From positions 496,001 through 560,000 of the forward strand of contig NZ_CP046566.1 in NCBI RefSeq assembly GCF_009740285.1: a DNA stretch of 64,000 nt, given 5' to 3'. How positions within the stretch are numbered: the first letter of the stretch is position 1; each line of letters begins with the position of its first letter. The translations under genes and the position numbers were made by a program. Below are positions 8,302-15,633 of this stretch, piece after piece. The DNA comes from Phnomibacter ginsenosidimutans. Lineage in GTDB: Bacteria > Bacteroidota > Bacteroidia > Chitinophagales > Chitinophagaceae. Below the pieces are notes generated by a model. That model was given only the letters and a program-made list of their open reading frames with translations. It was not told the origin of the DNA and made no database searches.

Positions 8302-9237
8302 TCAATGTCCAGCCACACTATTGGCAATACCAATGTTGTGTGAAGTTTTGGGTAATAGTCTATTCATTCTATCAATAGGGGCAGGATGGGTTTCAGATGC
8401 GAACGGGTTTAATGAATTGAGTCCGTTAAAAGTCAAACTAATACCCGCATTAATCATCATTTGATTGAAGTCTTCAGGGTTTGAATTATTCTTACACTTA
8501 TGTAATAGTTCAAAGCTAAAGTCGTCTGCCTCATGTTCAATAGCATGATTATCATTTTTCAGCTTTTCAAACTGACTTAAGAACAACTCCGTATTTGAAG
8601 AATTGTCTAAATGTCCTTTAAAATAATGTCCAAGCTCATGCCCAATGATGAATTTTTCTGCCATTTCCAAAATCAACATATGCACAATTGTATTTTGTTC
8701 GTCTAAATGAATCATTGGACCCATTACTTTGTCCATCTCAAAGTAAATCTTAGGCAAAATATCTATGTATTCTAAAATGTCTTCTTTTGTTAATTCACCA
8801 GCAGGTTTTCTATTGCAATAGATAACAGAAGAAGGATTAGCAAGTGCCGTCAAGAGTTTGCCATATTTGTGTAAATAAGTAAAAAGACTGGAGTTTACAA
8901 CTACTGCATAATTGCCTTTTTTGTCAGTAGTGCAGACTGCATTAATATCATTTGTGTTTACGCTACCTATTGATATTTTATTTTTGAGATGCTCATTCTG
9001 CTCCTGAGTCAGTCCCACTCCAAGTTCAGCAACATATGAATTTATAAGTTCGTCATAATGATTTTTTTTATGCCCTGGCGAAACTTTTGTTGGGTCGATA
9101 CTCTTTAGTCTGTCTTTAGAGATTTGAAAAAAATCTTCACTCCATTTTTCCTGCTCATTGTCAAAAATAATGCTTGCTTCATTTTCCCAAACTGTCTGTA
9201 AATAACTCAAGAACTCTGCTGAATTGGTAAATGTCAT
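8302..9237 (-). CDS. HExxH zinc metallopeptidase domain protein
   Basis: 311 residues from MTFTNSAEFLSYLQTVWENE. The frame stays open upstream to 9411, but that extension is encoded by an inverted repeat, so Met at 9237 is preferred. The C-terminal half has FIIGHELGHYFKGHL, a HExxH zinc-binding motif, then AIEHEADDFSFEL about 40 residues later. That ExxAD pattern supplies the third ligand in gluzincin-like and ImmA/IrrE (M78)-like peptidases. No signal peptide, so it acts in the cytoplasm. It lies directly downstream of HerA but is separated from it by an inverted repeat, so it may be an independent cassette. Its substrate and any role in defence are unknown. Confidence 0.65.
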   Translation of the reverse strand: MTFTNSAEFLSYLQTVWENEASIIFDNEQEKWSEDFFQISKDRLKSIDPTKVSPGHKKNHYDELINSYVAELGVGLTQEQNEHLKNKISIGSVNTNDINAVCTTDKKGNYAVVVNSSLFTYLHKYGKLLTALANPSSVIYCNRKPAGELTKEDILEYIDILPKIYFEMDKVMGPMIHLDEQNTIVHMLILEMAEKFIIGHELGHYFKGHLDNSSNTELFLSQFEKLKNDNHAIEHEADDFSFELLHKCKNNSNPEDFNQMMINAGISLTFNGLNSLNPFASETHPAPIDRMNRLLPKTSHNIGIANSVAGH

Positions 9238-9265
9238 TGTTTGGTAGGTTGTAAAAAATTTCACA

Positions 9266-9393
9266 CAACGGTTTGCCGCTTGCCGCAGTGGGGGATTTCG
9301 GAGCACTTCACTGTCAACTAAGCACAAATGTTGATAGAAGCACTGCACTTGAATTAACCACGTCAGCCCCCATTGCGGCAAACGGCTGTTAGC
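9266..9393. repeat. Cassette-boundary-like inverted repeat, site 5
   Basis: Ends are CAACGG (9266) and GTTAGC (9388-9393). Inner arms TTTGCCGC, TTGCCGCAGTGGGGG and CCCCCATTGCGGCAAACGGC pair with few mismatches across an unpaired spacer of about 70 bases. It lies between the HerA stop (9408) and the peptidase start (9237), 14 and 28 bases away. Confidence 0.65.
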
Positions 9394-9407
9394 GGCTGGT
9401 GTTTTGT

Positions 9408-11120
9408 TCATAATGATTTCAAGTTTGGTGTTTTTGAATTAGGCTCATTATTCGGTAGGTCAAACTTCATAATTATTGGCATTGGAAAATCTACACCTGT
9501 CAATACGGCTTCTCCTTCACCGAGTATTGGGAGAAATTCCAATGTATTTTTGTTTGCCGAACTACAAGCATTGCTGATTGCCTCTTTATCGTTATGATTA
9601 ATAAGCCTATGAACAATGAAAGTTCCCATTTGGCTAAGTGTTCCGTGTGGTATATCTCGTGGCATTTGTGTTGCAATACAAAGGAAAAGTCCGTGCTTTC
9701 TACATTCTTTTGCAATGGAATCAAAAGCATCTAAGGGTTTACTATCAAAATATTCATCTTTAATGGATTTGTTTAGAAACTGATGTGCTTCGTCAATGAA
9801 TACTACAACAGGCGAATTTTTGAACACGCCATTTCTTGCTTTTGTTAATAAAAATTTGCCAATAGCATTGACTAATGTTTCCCTAACTTGAAAATCGTAT
9901 TTTACGTTTTCTAAATTTAACCGTAGTAAGTTGTCTGATGTGTTTTCTTCGGATATGAATTGATTGATAACATCAGTCAAATCGTTTTCTTTTTTCTCTT
10001 GTTGAAATCCGAATATTTGATTTAATTCAGGTGTGTTGGAAAGGTTTGTAACCCTTGAAATTAAGCTAACACAATATGAAACGTCAGTAGTTGCTACGTT
10101 TCCCCAAGCTGTTCCATTGTCAAAAATACATTCTTCACTTATTTGACGTGCTAATTTTGTAAAGTCAAAATCCGCCATACCATTTTCAATTACCGAAATA
10201 TTTCGGTAATAAAATACATCATAAGGTTTCTTAGGTCTTCCATTCTTTTTTAGTAATCCACTATCAATTGGAATCATTTCTCCATTGTATTCAAGTTGAG
10301 TTACATTTCCTGCTATTTTTACCATTTTCAAAGACCTAATCGCTTCCATTAGCTTAGGTGTTTGTGTTCTTGGTGACGGTTTTAATAAGAAAAACATATC
10401 ATCAACAGTAAGTTGAGAGTAATGAAATATATTTTCTCCATTGCCAATATCAATACTTTTTACTTTGTCGTAATTACCAATGTATTCGCCTGTTGCATCT
10501 ATCAATATTGTTTTATTGCCTGTAACAATCAATGATTCTATCAACTTGCTTACAGTATAACTTTTCCCACCGCCTGTTGTTCCTACAACAGCACAATGAC
10601 GACCAAATACTGATTGAATATTGACTTTTACTTTTGTGTCGGGATTGGAAACCAAATTTCCTATGTCAATTGATTGTATGCTTTCACCATTCTTTACACC
10701 AAATCTTGACATATACTCTTGCACAAGTTCTCCCGAACTAACAAATACTTTTGCTCCGATATTTGGATATGCTGTTAATCCCTTTTTTACTGTAAAAGGG
10801 TCGTAAAGGTCAAACGATAAAAGAATTTCAATTTTTCCTGTCGGGTGAAAATCACTTGTTTGAAATGCTTTTTCATTTAGTGATAATCTTTCTGATTCAG
10901 GTAATGAAAGTTCTGTAATACGTCCAAGAAATCCGTATTTCTCGCTCTCAATTACAACAAAATTTCCAACCAATCCTCCATTAAATTCCTTTCCGAAGTG
11001 CGTAAAACCGTTTAGCAAAATGGAAGAAGGAAAATGCACCCTTACAAATTGCGGGAACACTTGGTTGATATAACCAAGAAAATATTCGTGTCTGAATGGG
11101 TTAATCTTTTGACTGCTCAT
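9408..11120 (-). CDS. herA: HerA-type ATPase of a SIR2-HerA defence system
   Basis: 570 residues from MSSQKINPFRHEYF (an alternative Met lies seven codons upstream). The N-terminal HAS-barrel-like region (SSILLNGFTHFGKEFNGGLV) is followed by the Walker A motif GTTGGGKSYT (about residues 180-189), a Walker B FIDEAHQFL, and a late CIATQMPRDIP sensor-like segment, as in the HerA/FtsK DUF87 family of hexameric DNA-translocating ATPases. Its start overlaps the end of the SIR2 gene by 20 bases, so the two are translationally coupled. SIR2-HerA (Nezha-type) pairs are known anti-phage systems in which HerA assembles with the SIR2 NADase. Strongly AT-rich, suggesting transfer. Confidence 0.9.
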   Translation of the reverse strand: MSSQKINPFRHEYFLGYINQVFPQFVRVHFPSSILLNGFTHFGKEFNGGLVGNFVVIESEKYGFLGRITELSLPESERLSLNEKAFQTSDFHPTGKIEILLSFDLYDPFTVKKGLTAYPNIGAKVFVSSGELVQEYMSRFGVKNGESIQSIDIGNLVSNPDTKVKVNIQSVFGRHCAVVGTTGGGKSYTVSKLIESLIVTGNKTILIDATGEYIGNYDKVKSIDIGNGENIFHYSQLTVDDMFFLLKPSPRTQTPKLMEAIRSLKMVKIAGNVTQLEYNGEMIPIDSGLLKKNGRPKKPYDVFYYRNISVIENGMADFDFTKLARQISEECIFDNGTAWGNVATTDVSYCVSLISRVTNLSNTPELNQIFGFQQEKKENDLTDVINQFISEENTSDNLLRLNLENVKYDFQVRETLVNAIGKFLLTKARNGVFKNSPVVVFIDEAHQFLNKSIKDEYFDSKPLDAFDSIAKECRKHGLFLCIATQMPRDIPHGTLSQMGTFIVHRLINHNDKEAISNACSSANKNTLEFLPILGEGEAVLTGVDFPMPIIMKFDLPNNEPNSKTPNLKSL

Positions 11121-12387
11121 TTTGTAAACGTATTGCCTCAACTACGACACTTTCGTATGTTTTTATTTCAGGGAAGTGTTTCGCAAAATCTGTAAATGTT
11201 TCAGACACCATTAATATTCTTTCTGATTCCAACGCTTCTTTTTTAATTGTAGTCATTGCAGTAGAAACATTGTCGTTGTCAATTCCCGGGTCAATAACCG
11301 CAAGTCTGAAACCCGGATTTTGGTTTAAGGCTTCTTCAATAGCAGCGTTTATATGTTTATCATTGAAGCTATAACCGACACATATCAGCATTGTGTCATT
11401 ATTCAATCTTAAATTACGCTGAAACCTTGCCATCATCTCAAAGAAAGGTTGTTCGTAAGAATCTTCATATTTAGCTTCACGGGGATAAACCATTAAAGGC
11501 TTTTCGGGATAGTCTTTTATTCTCACTTTTTTATCGCTATCCGTTCTTTCCCAATTAAGTGAGCCGTGTAATTTATGCAGATGAAAAACTCTTTGAATAA
11601 AATTATCTTCTTCTTGTAATTTGCTTCCTTCTCTTTGAACAATGTCGTAATCAAAAAATCTACCGCTAAATGTTCTCGGAACTGTAAAAGAAAAACCGTC
11701 AATAACTATTGCATTTACTTCTGTTGCTGCGTATTCAAACAGAAGGTCATAATTCAATGTAAATATTCTAACTCTCGGACTTGTTTGTTTTCGTTGCAGC
11801 AGTTTTTCGAGAAATGCTTTGTGTGGAAAATTGTCTTCTGGCTTTTTGATTGTGCAATGTGTTTTGATCAACTCAAAAAGTTCATCTTTTATTGCCGATA
11901 ATTTTTTCTTTCCACCGACTAAATCAATTTCTTTGTCGCCTGAAAACTTAGCATATCCGTCAATTTGGGAAAGTAATGCTTCCAAATCGTTTTTGCCTAA
12001 ATTGTAATTTACTGCTTCCTGAATAATTTTAAAACCGTCTGCCTTGTCCGTTTTGTATTTTTCTTCTGCCTTTTCCCATAGCTGCCCCATTGAAAGCCCT
12101 CCAACGTCCATAGACGAACCTGCACCCGATAACACCAACAAGTTTTTGAATGGTTTTTTGAAAAACTCAAAATATATTCTCCTTTTTATTTCGTTGGCAT
12201 CGTGAACAGTTGGTTCAATAGGTTTGTCGTCTTTATCCTTCTTGTCAAAGGGTTTTAGTCCTTCAATAGAAGTTAAAACACCTTTTGTAAAGGTTGGATT
12301 CTTGACTTCAAGTTTTTTGAACTTTCCGTTAATGAGAATATATTTCCAAGTTTCGTTTTCTACCATTTGTTTAGATTTTTTTATCAT
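11101..12387 (-). CDS. SIR2-like NADase of a SIR2-HerA defence system
   Basis: 428 residues. The SIR2 core starts near residue 82: VLSGAGSSMDVG (NAD-binding GAGxS, about 88-92), FTLNYDLLFEYAA (catalytic Asn in the xxNYD motif, about 212), HKLHGSLNW (catalytic His, about 274) and ICVGYSFNDKHI. The first 70 residues are a lysine-rich extension and the C-terminus is helical. Defence SIR2 enzymes deplete NAD+ on phage infection. It is followed directly by herA with a 20-base overlap, and upstream lies inverted repeat site 6, so the two genes travel as one bicistronic unit. A second possible start is Met at 12366. Confidence 0.9.
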   Translation of the reverse strand: MIKKSKQMVENETWKYILINGKFKKLEVKNPTFTKGVLTSIEGLKPFDKKDKDDKPIEPTVHDANEIKRRIYFEFFKKPFKNLLVLSGAGSSMDVGGLSMGQLWEKAEEKYKTDKADGFKIIQEAVNYNLGKNDLEALLSQIDGYAKFSGDKEIDLVGGKKKLSAIKDELFELIKTHCTIKKPEDNFPHKAFLEKLLQRKQTSPRVRIFTLNYDLLFEYAATEVNAIVIDGFSFTVPRTFSGRFFDYDIVQREGSKLQEEDNFIQRVFHLHKLHGSLNWERTDSDKKVRIKDYPEKPLMVYPREAKYEDSYEQPFFEMMARFQRNLRLNNDTMLICVGYSFNDKHINAAIEEALNQNPGFRLAVIDPGIDNDNVSTAMTTIKKEALESERILMVSETFTDFAKHFPEIKTYESVVVEAIRLQNEQSKD

Positions 12388-12413
12388 TTCAGTGTTGTCT
12401 GTTTACACTTGCC

Positions 12414-12615
12414 GCTAACGAACAAGGCTTGGCGATGGCGGGGTTTTGAGTTGGGTCACGCTTGGCTGTCTGCCGTTGAATTGTGATAAAATAGTTGAAT
12501 TTAAATTCTTGCTGTTCGGTCGAGTTCTGTCGAGCTGGAACCGAAGTTGAACAAAGTTCCCAAAGTTGCAATACGAGTTCCGTCACACCCCACTATTGCC
12601 AAACCTCCTGTTGGC
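12414..12615. repeat. Cassette-boundary-like inverted repeat, site 6
   Basis: Ends are GCTAAC (12414-12419) and GTTGGC (12610-12615). The arms gaacaaggcttggcgatggc, with ggggt beyond, and accccactattgccaaacct, with cctgt beyond, pair imperfectly. About 130 bases separate the arms. It begins 27 bases before the SIR2 start and ends 17 bases after the DUF4259 gene stop, the same spacing logic as the other sites. Confidence 0.6.
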
Positions 12616-12632
12616 AGCATACTCTTTTCCGT

Positions 12633-13499
12633 CTACCAAAATTTCCATTTGCTAATACCTGTCAACTCTTTTATTTTAATTACTTTGTCTGATTTGTTGT
12701 TACTTAATTCAAAGTCAAGCTGTCTATTAATTCCATCAATTATCCAAACGTCAAAGTCTGCACAAGAGCCAAATTCGGTTGTATTGCCATTGTAATAAGT
12801 ATAAGTTTTGTCAACTTTTATTTGCCCTACAATTTGTATTAAACTTTCAACATTTTTGTGTCTAATTGGTGAATACCAATGAATGTTTGGGCTGTCCTTC
12901 CACATTGCAAAATTTAGAACTAAAACGGTAGAATTTCTAAAGTCGTCCAGAGATGGCTTGCTCGGTTGATTAATACGTGTTGCTGCAATTAAGTTGTTGC
13001 CATATTCAGTGTCATAAATTGCTTCCAATACAACTGCTCCTCCGTAATTTCCATTTGCAAGTTTGAACGTTACGCAATCCCCTTTTTCAAAAACGGGGTG
13101 AAGGATTTTAGATTCTTTCTTCTTTTTTCTTGCTTTAGCTTTTACCTTTTCAATTGAAATGTCCGCAAGGAATTTGTCAAGAACTAATTTCCTTTTTTTT
13201 AAGTCTTTTTCATCTGCCTCAAGTTGTCGCCAAACTTCAATGTCCGCTCCAGTGTCAACAATATTTTTAACTCGTTGATAAAGTTCTGTGTCAAGCTGTT
13301 TACATTCCCATTGTGCTTTTGCTAAGGCAAACCAAAAATTGTTACAGTCGTCTGTGTCATTAATTGTTTCTTGGTTAGCTTGAATAAGTCGTTGAGAAAT
13401 TTCTTTAACCTCAAGCCCGTCATTATAGAGTTCGAAGAATTCGTCATAAATGTCTGCGTAAGTGTCGTTAGATGATATTGCTGTTCCCCAGGCTCCCAT
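12633..13499 (-). CDS. DUF4259-like protein
   Basis: 288 residues. The N-terminus MGAWGTAISSNDTYADIYDE matches the DUF4259 opening (MGAWG.g.f.nD.a.d), followed by a helical region and a highly charged linker (KVKAKARKKKKESK, about 117-130). The C-terminal half is an unassigned beta-rich domain with FEKGDCVTFKLANGNYGGAV, resembling proteins where an N-terminal DUF4259 is joined to a variable domain. No signal or membrane segment. Function is unknown. It sits alone between site 6 and direct-repeat copy 2, next to SIR2-HerA, but need not belong to that system. Confidence 0.65.
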   Translation of the reverse strand: MGAWGTAISSNDTYADIYDEFFELYNDGLEVKEISQRLIQANQETINDTDDCNNFWFALAKAQWECKQLDTELYQRVKNIVDTGADIEVWRQLEADEKDLKKRKLVLDKFLADISIEKVKAKARKKKKESKILHPVFEKGDCVTFKLANGNYGGAVVLEAIYDTEYGNNLIAATRINQPSKPSLDDFRNSTVLVLNFAMWKDSPNIHWYSPIRHKNVESLIQIVGQIKVDKTYTYYNGNTTEFGSCADFDVWIIDGINRQLDFELSNNKSDKVIKIKELTGISKWKFW

Positions 13500-13528
13500 A
13501 ATTTTTAGAGTGTCGCTTTAGAGTTGCT

Positions 13529-13700
13529 GCCAACACATAAATATATGATACTGTTTTCAAAAAGGCCTAACGAAACATTATTGATTGTCAATATTCTAGC
13601 GTTATACATTTTGTATTGTTTATTAGTACAATCCACCCGGTTATACATTCTGTATTGTTGTTGTTACCACTTTTAATTCATCCCGCTCAAGTGAATTCTC
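13529..13700. repeat. 170-bp direct repeat, copy 2
   Basis: Same order as copy 1 at 6346-6518: GCCAAC core, aaatatatgatactgttttc, ggcctaacg, a diverged centre, tattgtttattagtacaat, cacccggttatacatt, and ttcatcccgctcaagtg. The core lies 30 bases upstream of the DUF4259 start. The two copies bracket 7 kb including SIR2-HerA. Confidence 0.75.
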
Positions 13701-14084
13701 CCCGCCATGATTCGTGCCTCCACGAACCATCTCTTCACCATATATGTACACATAGAACCACCCTGCCCCATCCCGGCAGAAGACTCCCTGCAACCACCTC
13801 GAATTTATGCATCCATCTACAACCAATGTATCCCACTCGCCAGCTATTAATAATCCCGCCCCACAGAGGGAGGCGCAGGCCAGGCAAAACGGGCGGAGCC
13901 ATCGGGTTTGCCTTGATTTTTTTGGTCCTTTTTGTATCAAGACAAAAAGGACAGAATGAACAGTGGAATTCATTTGCCACAAGTAAACCAACTTGCGAAA
14001 GCAATGCCCCTTAACGAATCAAAATCACCCTGTCCCATCCTGGTAAAAGCCTGCTTGGCCATACAAAAACGATATTCTAAACCG
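13701..14084. repeat. Mosaic hairpin repeats, including 100-bp repeat copy B
   Basis: This stretch holds one ATGATTCGTG/CACGAACCAT hairpin (13707-13730), a 'tgccccatcccggcagaaga' module (from about 13765), and copy B of the 100-base repeat (13861-13952) ending in arms GTCCTTTTTGT and ACAAAAAGGAC around ATCAAG. About 130 bases beyond 13952 hold no repeat I recognise. No gene is supported. Confidence 0.7.
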
Positions 14085-14393
14085 CTAAAAACGCTCCTTA
14101 GAGCAACCCTGCTGGCGCAAATACGCCCTGATAGCAGCATGATAAATACTGTCGCCCTGTGGGAGCTGTTCGGCAAAAGCCGCTTTCAGCACCGGGTCTT
14201 GCAATACGCTTCGGGCATAAGCCACGGCAGCGGCAAACCGGTTGTTGCAGGCCCTTTGTTGGGGGCTGAGCACCACGCCGCTCATATCGGGGTAGCGGGT
14301 CACCACCGTTTTGCGGCCATAGCGTTTAAAAACCAGGCGTTTACCAATTTGCCCGCTGACACCAAGGAGTTGAAGAGAACTGTTGTCGTGCAT
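14085..14393 (-). CDS. Small conserved-looking hypothetical protein
   Basis: 102 residues starting MHDNSSLQLLGVSGQIGKRL. It has a compact mixed composition (VFKRYGRKTVVTRYPDMSGV, NNRFAAAVAYARSVL) that looks like a real folded protein. No signal peptide, membrane segment or family I can name. The IGKRLVFKRYG opening and following RYPDMSGV resemble short proteins often found near phage-type genes in Bacteroidota, but this is only an impression. It is isolated inside the repeat mosaic. Confidence 0.5.
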   Translation of the reverse strand: MHDNSSLQLLGVSGQIGKRLVFKRYGRKTVVTRYPDMSGVVLSPQQRACNNRFAAAVAYARSVLQDPVLKAAFAEQLPQGDSIYHAAIRAYLRQQGCSKERF

Positions 14394-14977
14394 GAGTGTG
14401 TGTTTGACCCGACAAGATAATCACCCCCTTACACAAATACAAGCATCCCAATCCCTAATGCCTAATCCCCAATCAACCAATCAACTAATTAACCAATTAA
14501 CCAATCAACAAATCAACCAATCCCCCCTCATCCTCCGTACATACGCCCACCATACCCGCCACATACGCCCAGCATACAAGCACCTTTCAGCACCCATACG
14601 CCCCGCCTTTGTTGGTCGCCTGACCAACAAAGAGCTGAAACATCGTTGATGTTGCTGGTGTATTCCCCCACCATGGTTCGTGCCTCCGCGAACCATCTCT
14701 TCACCAAGTATGTCCACCCAAAAAAGCCATGCCCCATCCAGGCAGCTTACTCCCTGCAACCACTTCACATCTATGCAACCATCCCCGCCTTTGTTGGTCG
14801 CCTGACCAACAAAGAGCTGGAACATCTCCGCCATGGTTCGTGCCTCCACAAACCATCCGTGCCATACCCCATCCCGGCAGAAGACCCCCTGCAACCACTT
14901 CACATATATGCAACCATCTTGCAACATCGTATCCCACCTGCCGACATCCAATTAACCCGCCACGCAGTGGGGCTTTG

Positions 14978-15013
14978 GCGAGGCCATCCCGATAGCTATC
15001 GGGATGGCCTCGC
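14978..15013. repeat. 36-bp perfect palindrome
   Basis: The half-site GCGAGGCCATCCCGATAG is followed immediately by its exact reverse complement, with no spacer, inside the hairpin mosaic. Confidence 0.9.
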
Positions 15014-15334
15014 AACCTTATTGGCTTGCTTAGCTGGCGCAAGTGTGCTGCGTAGCAAGTTGTTTGTGATGGATCAAACCAGCCCGAATGCATCGGGTGT
15101 TGATGGCACGGCTGTTTGCTTTTCAGGCTACTATTTGTATACCCCGCCTTTGTTGGTCGCCTGACCAACAAAGAGTTGGAACATCGTTGATGTTGCCCTC
15201 GCCATGGTTAGTGCCTCCACGAACCATATCCCCGCCATACCCCATCCCGGCAGAAGACCCCCTGCAACCACTTCACATCTATGCAACCATCTTGCAACAT
15301 CGTATCCCACCAGCTGGCATTCAATAAACCCTTT

Positions 15335-15426
15335 CCACAGAGGGAGGCGTTGGCCAGGCAAAACGGGCGGAGCCATCGGGTTTGCCTTGATTTTTTTGGT
15401 CCTTTTTGTATCAAGACAAAAAGGAC
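15335..15426. repeat. 100-bp dispersed repeat, copy C
   Basis: Nearly identical to copy B (13861-13952), including the terminal hairpin with arms GTCCTTTTTGT and ACAAAAAGGAC around ATCAAG. It differs from copy A (2847) mainly in the stem. Confidence 0.85.
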
Positions 15427-15633
15427 ATACAAGACAAGCAGTAAAGCCATTTGCCAAAACAAGTCCACCTAATCTCCCCGCCTTTGTTGGTCGCCTGACC
15501 AACAAAGAGCTGGAACATCTCCGCCATGGTTCGTGCCTCCACAAACCATCCGTGCCATACCCCATCCCGGCAGCAGACTCCCTGCAACCACCTCTCCACA
15601 CAATATCTTCCTCAACCCTGTAGTTTTACAGCC

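Larger units (their letters stand above)
14394..15633. repeat. 1.2-kb mosaic of modular hairpin repeats
   Basis: A gene-free stretch built from repeated modules. One is a hairpin with arms TTTGTTGGTC and GACCAACAAA and loop GCCT, at 14608, 14790, 15149 and 15483. Another has arms ATGGTTCGTG and CACGAACCAT and loop CCTC, at 14673, 14833, 15204 and 15526 with minor changes. A third is a 'ccccatcccggcagaagacc/cctgcaaccacttcacat' module at 14730, 14870, 15240 and 15560. The rest is copy C of the 100-base repeat and one long palindrome. An AT-rich run of 'caatcaaccaa' units lies at 14472-14525. Reading frames of 150-170 codons in all directions are by-products of these repeats. Confidence 0.8.

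Noticed and set aside
9238-9411. N-terminal extension of the HExxH peptidase to 9411
   Set aside because: The extension is encoded by inverted repeat site 5 and has no protein-like features; Met at 9237 gives a compact protein.
14608-15506. Repeats of about 24 bases spaced through the region, considered as a CRISPR array
   Set aside because: Spacing varies from about 180 to 360 bases, the intervening sequence is itself repeated, and no cas genes are present.
14505-15623. Several reading frames of 140-170 codons on both strands (for example minus 14505-14951, plus 14646-15164, minus 15131-15601)
   Set aside because: They run through the hairpin mosaic, and their translations resemble each other only because the DNA modules repeat. 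No domain and no stable strand or frame.
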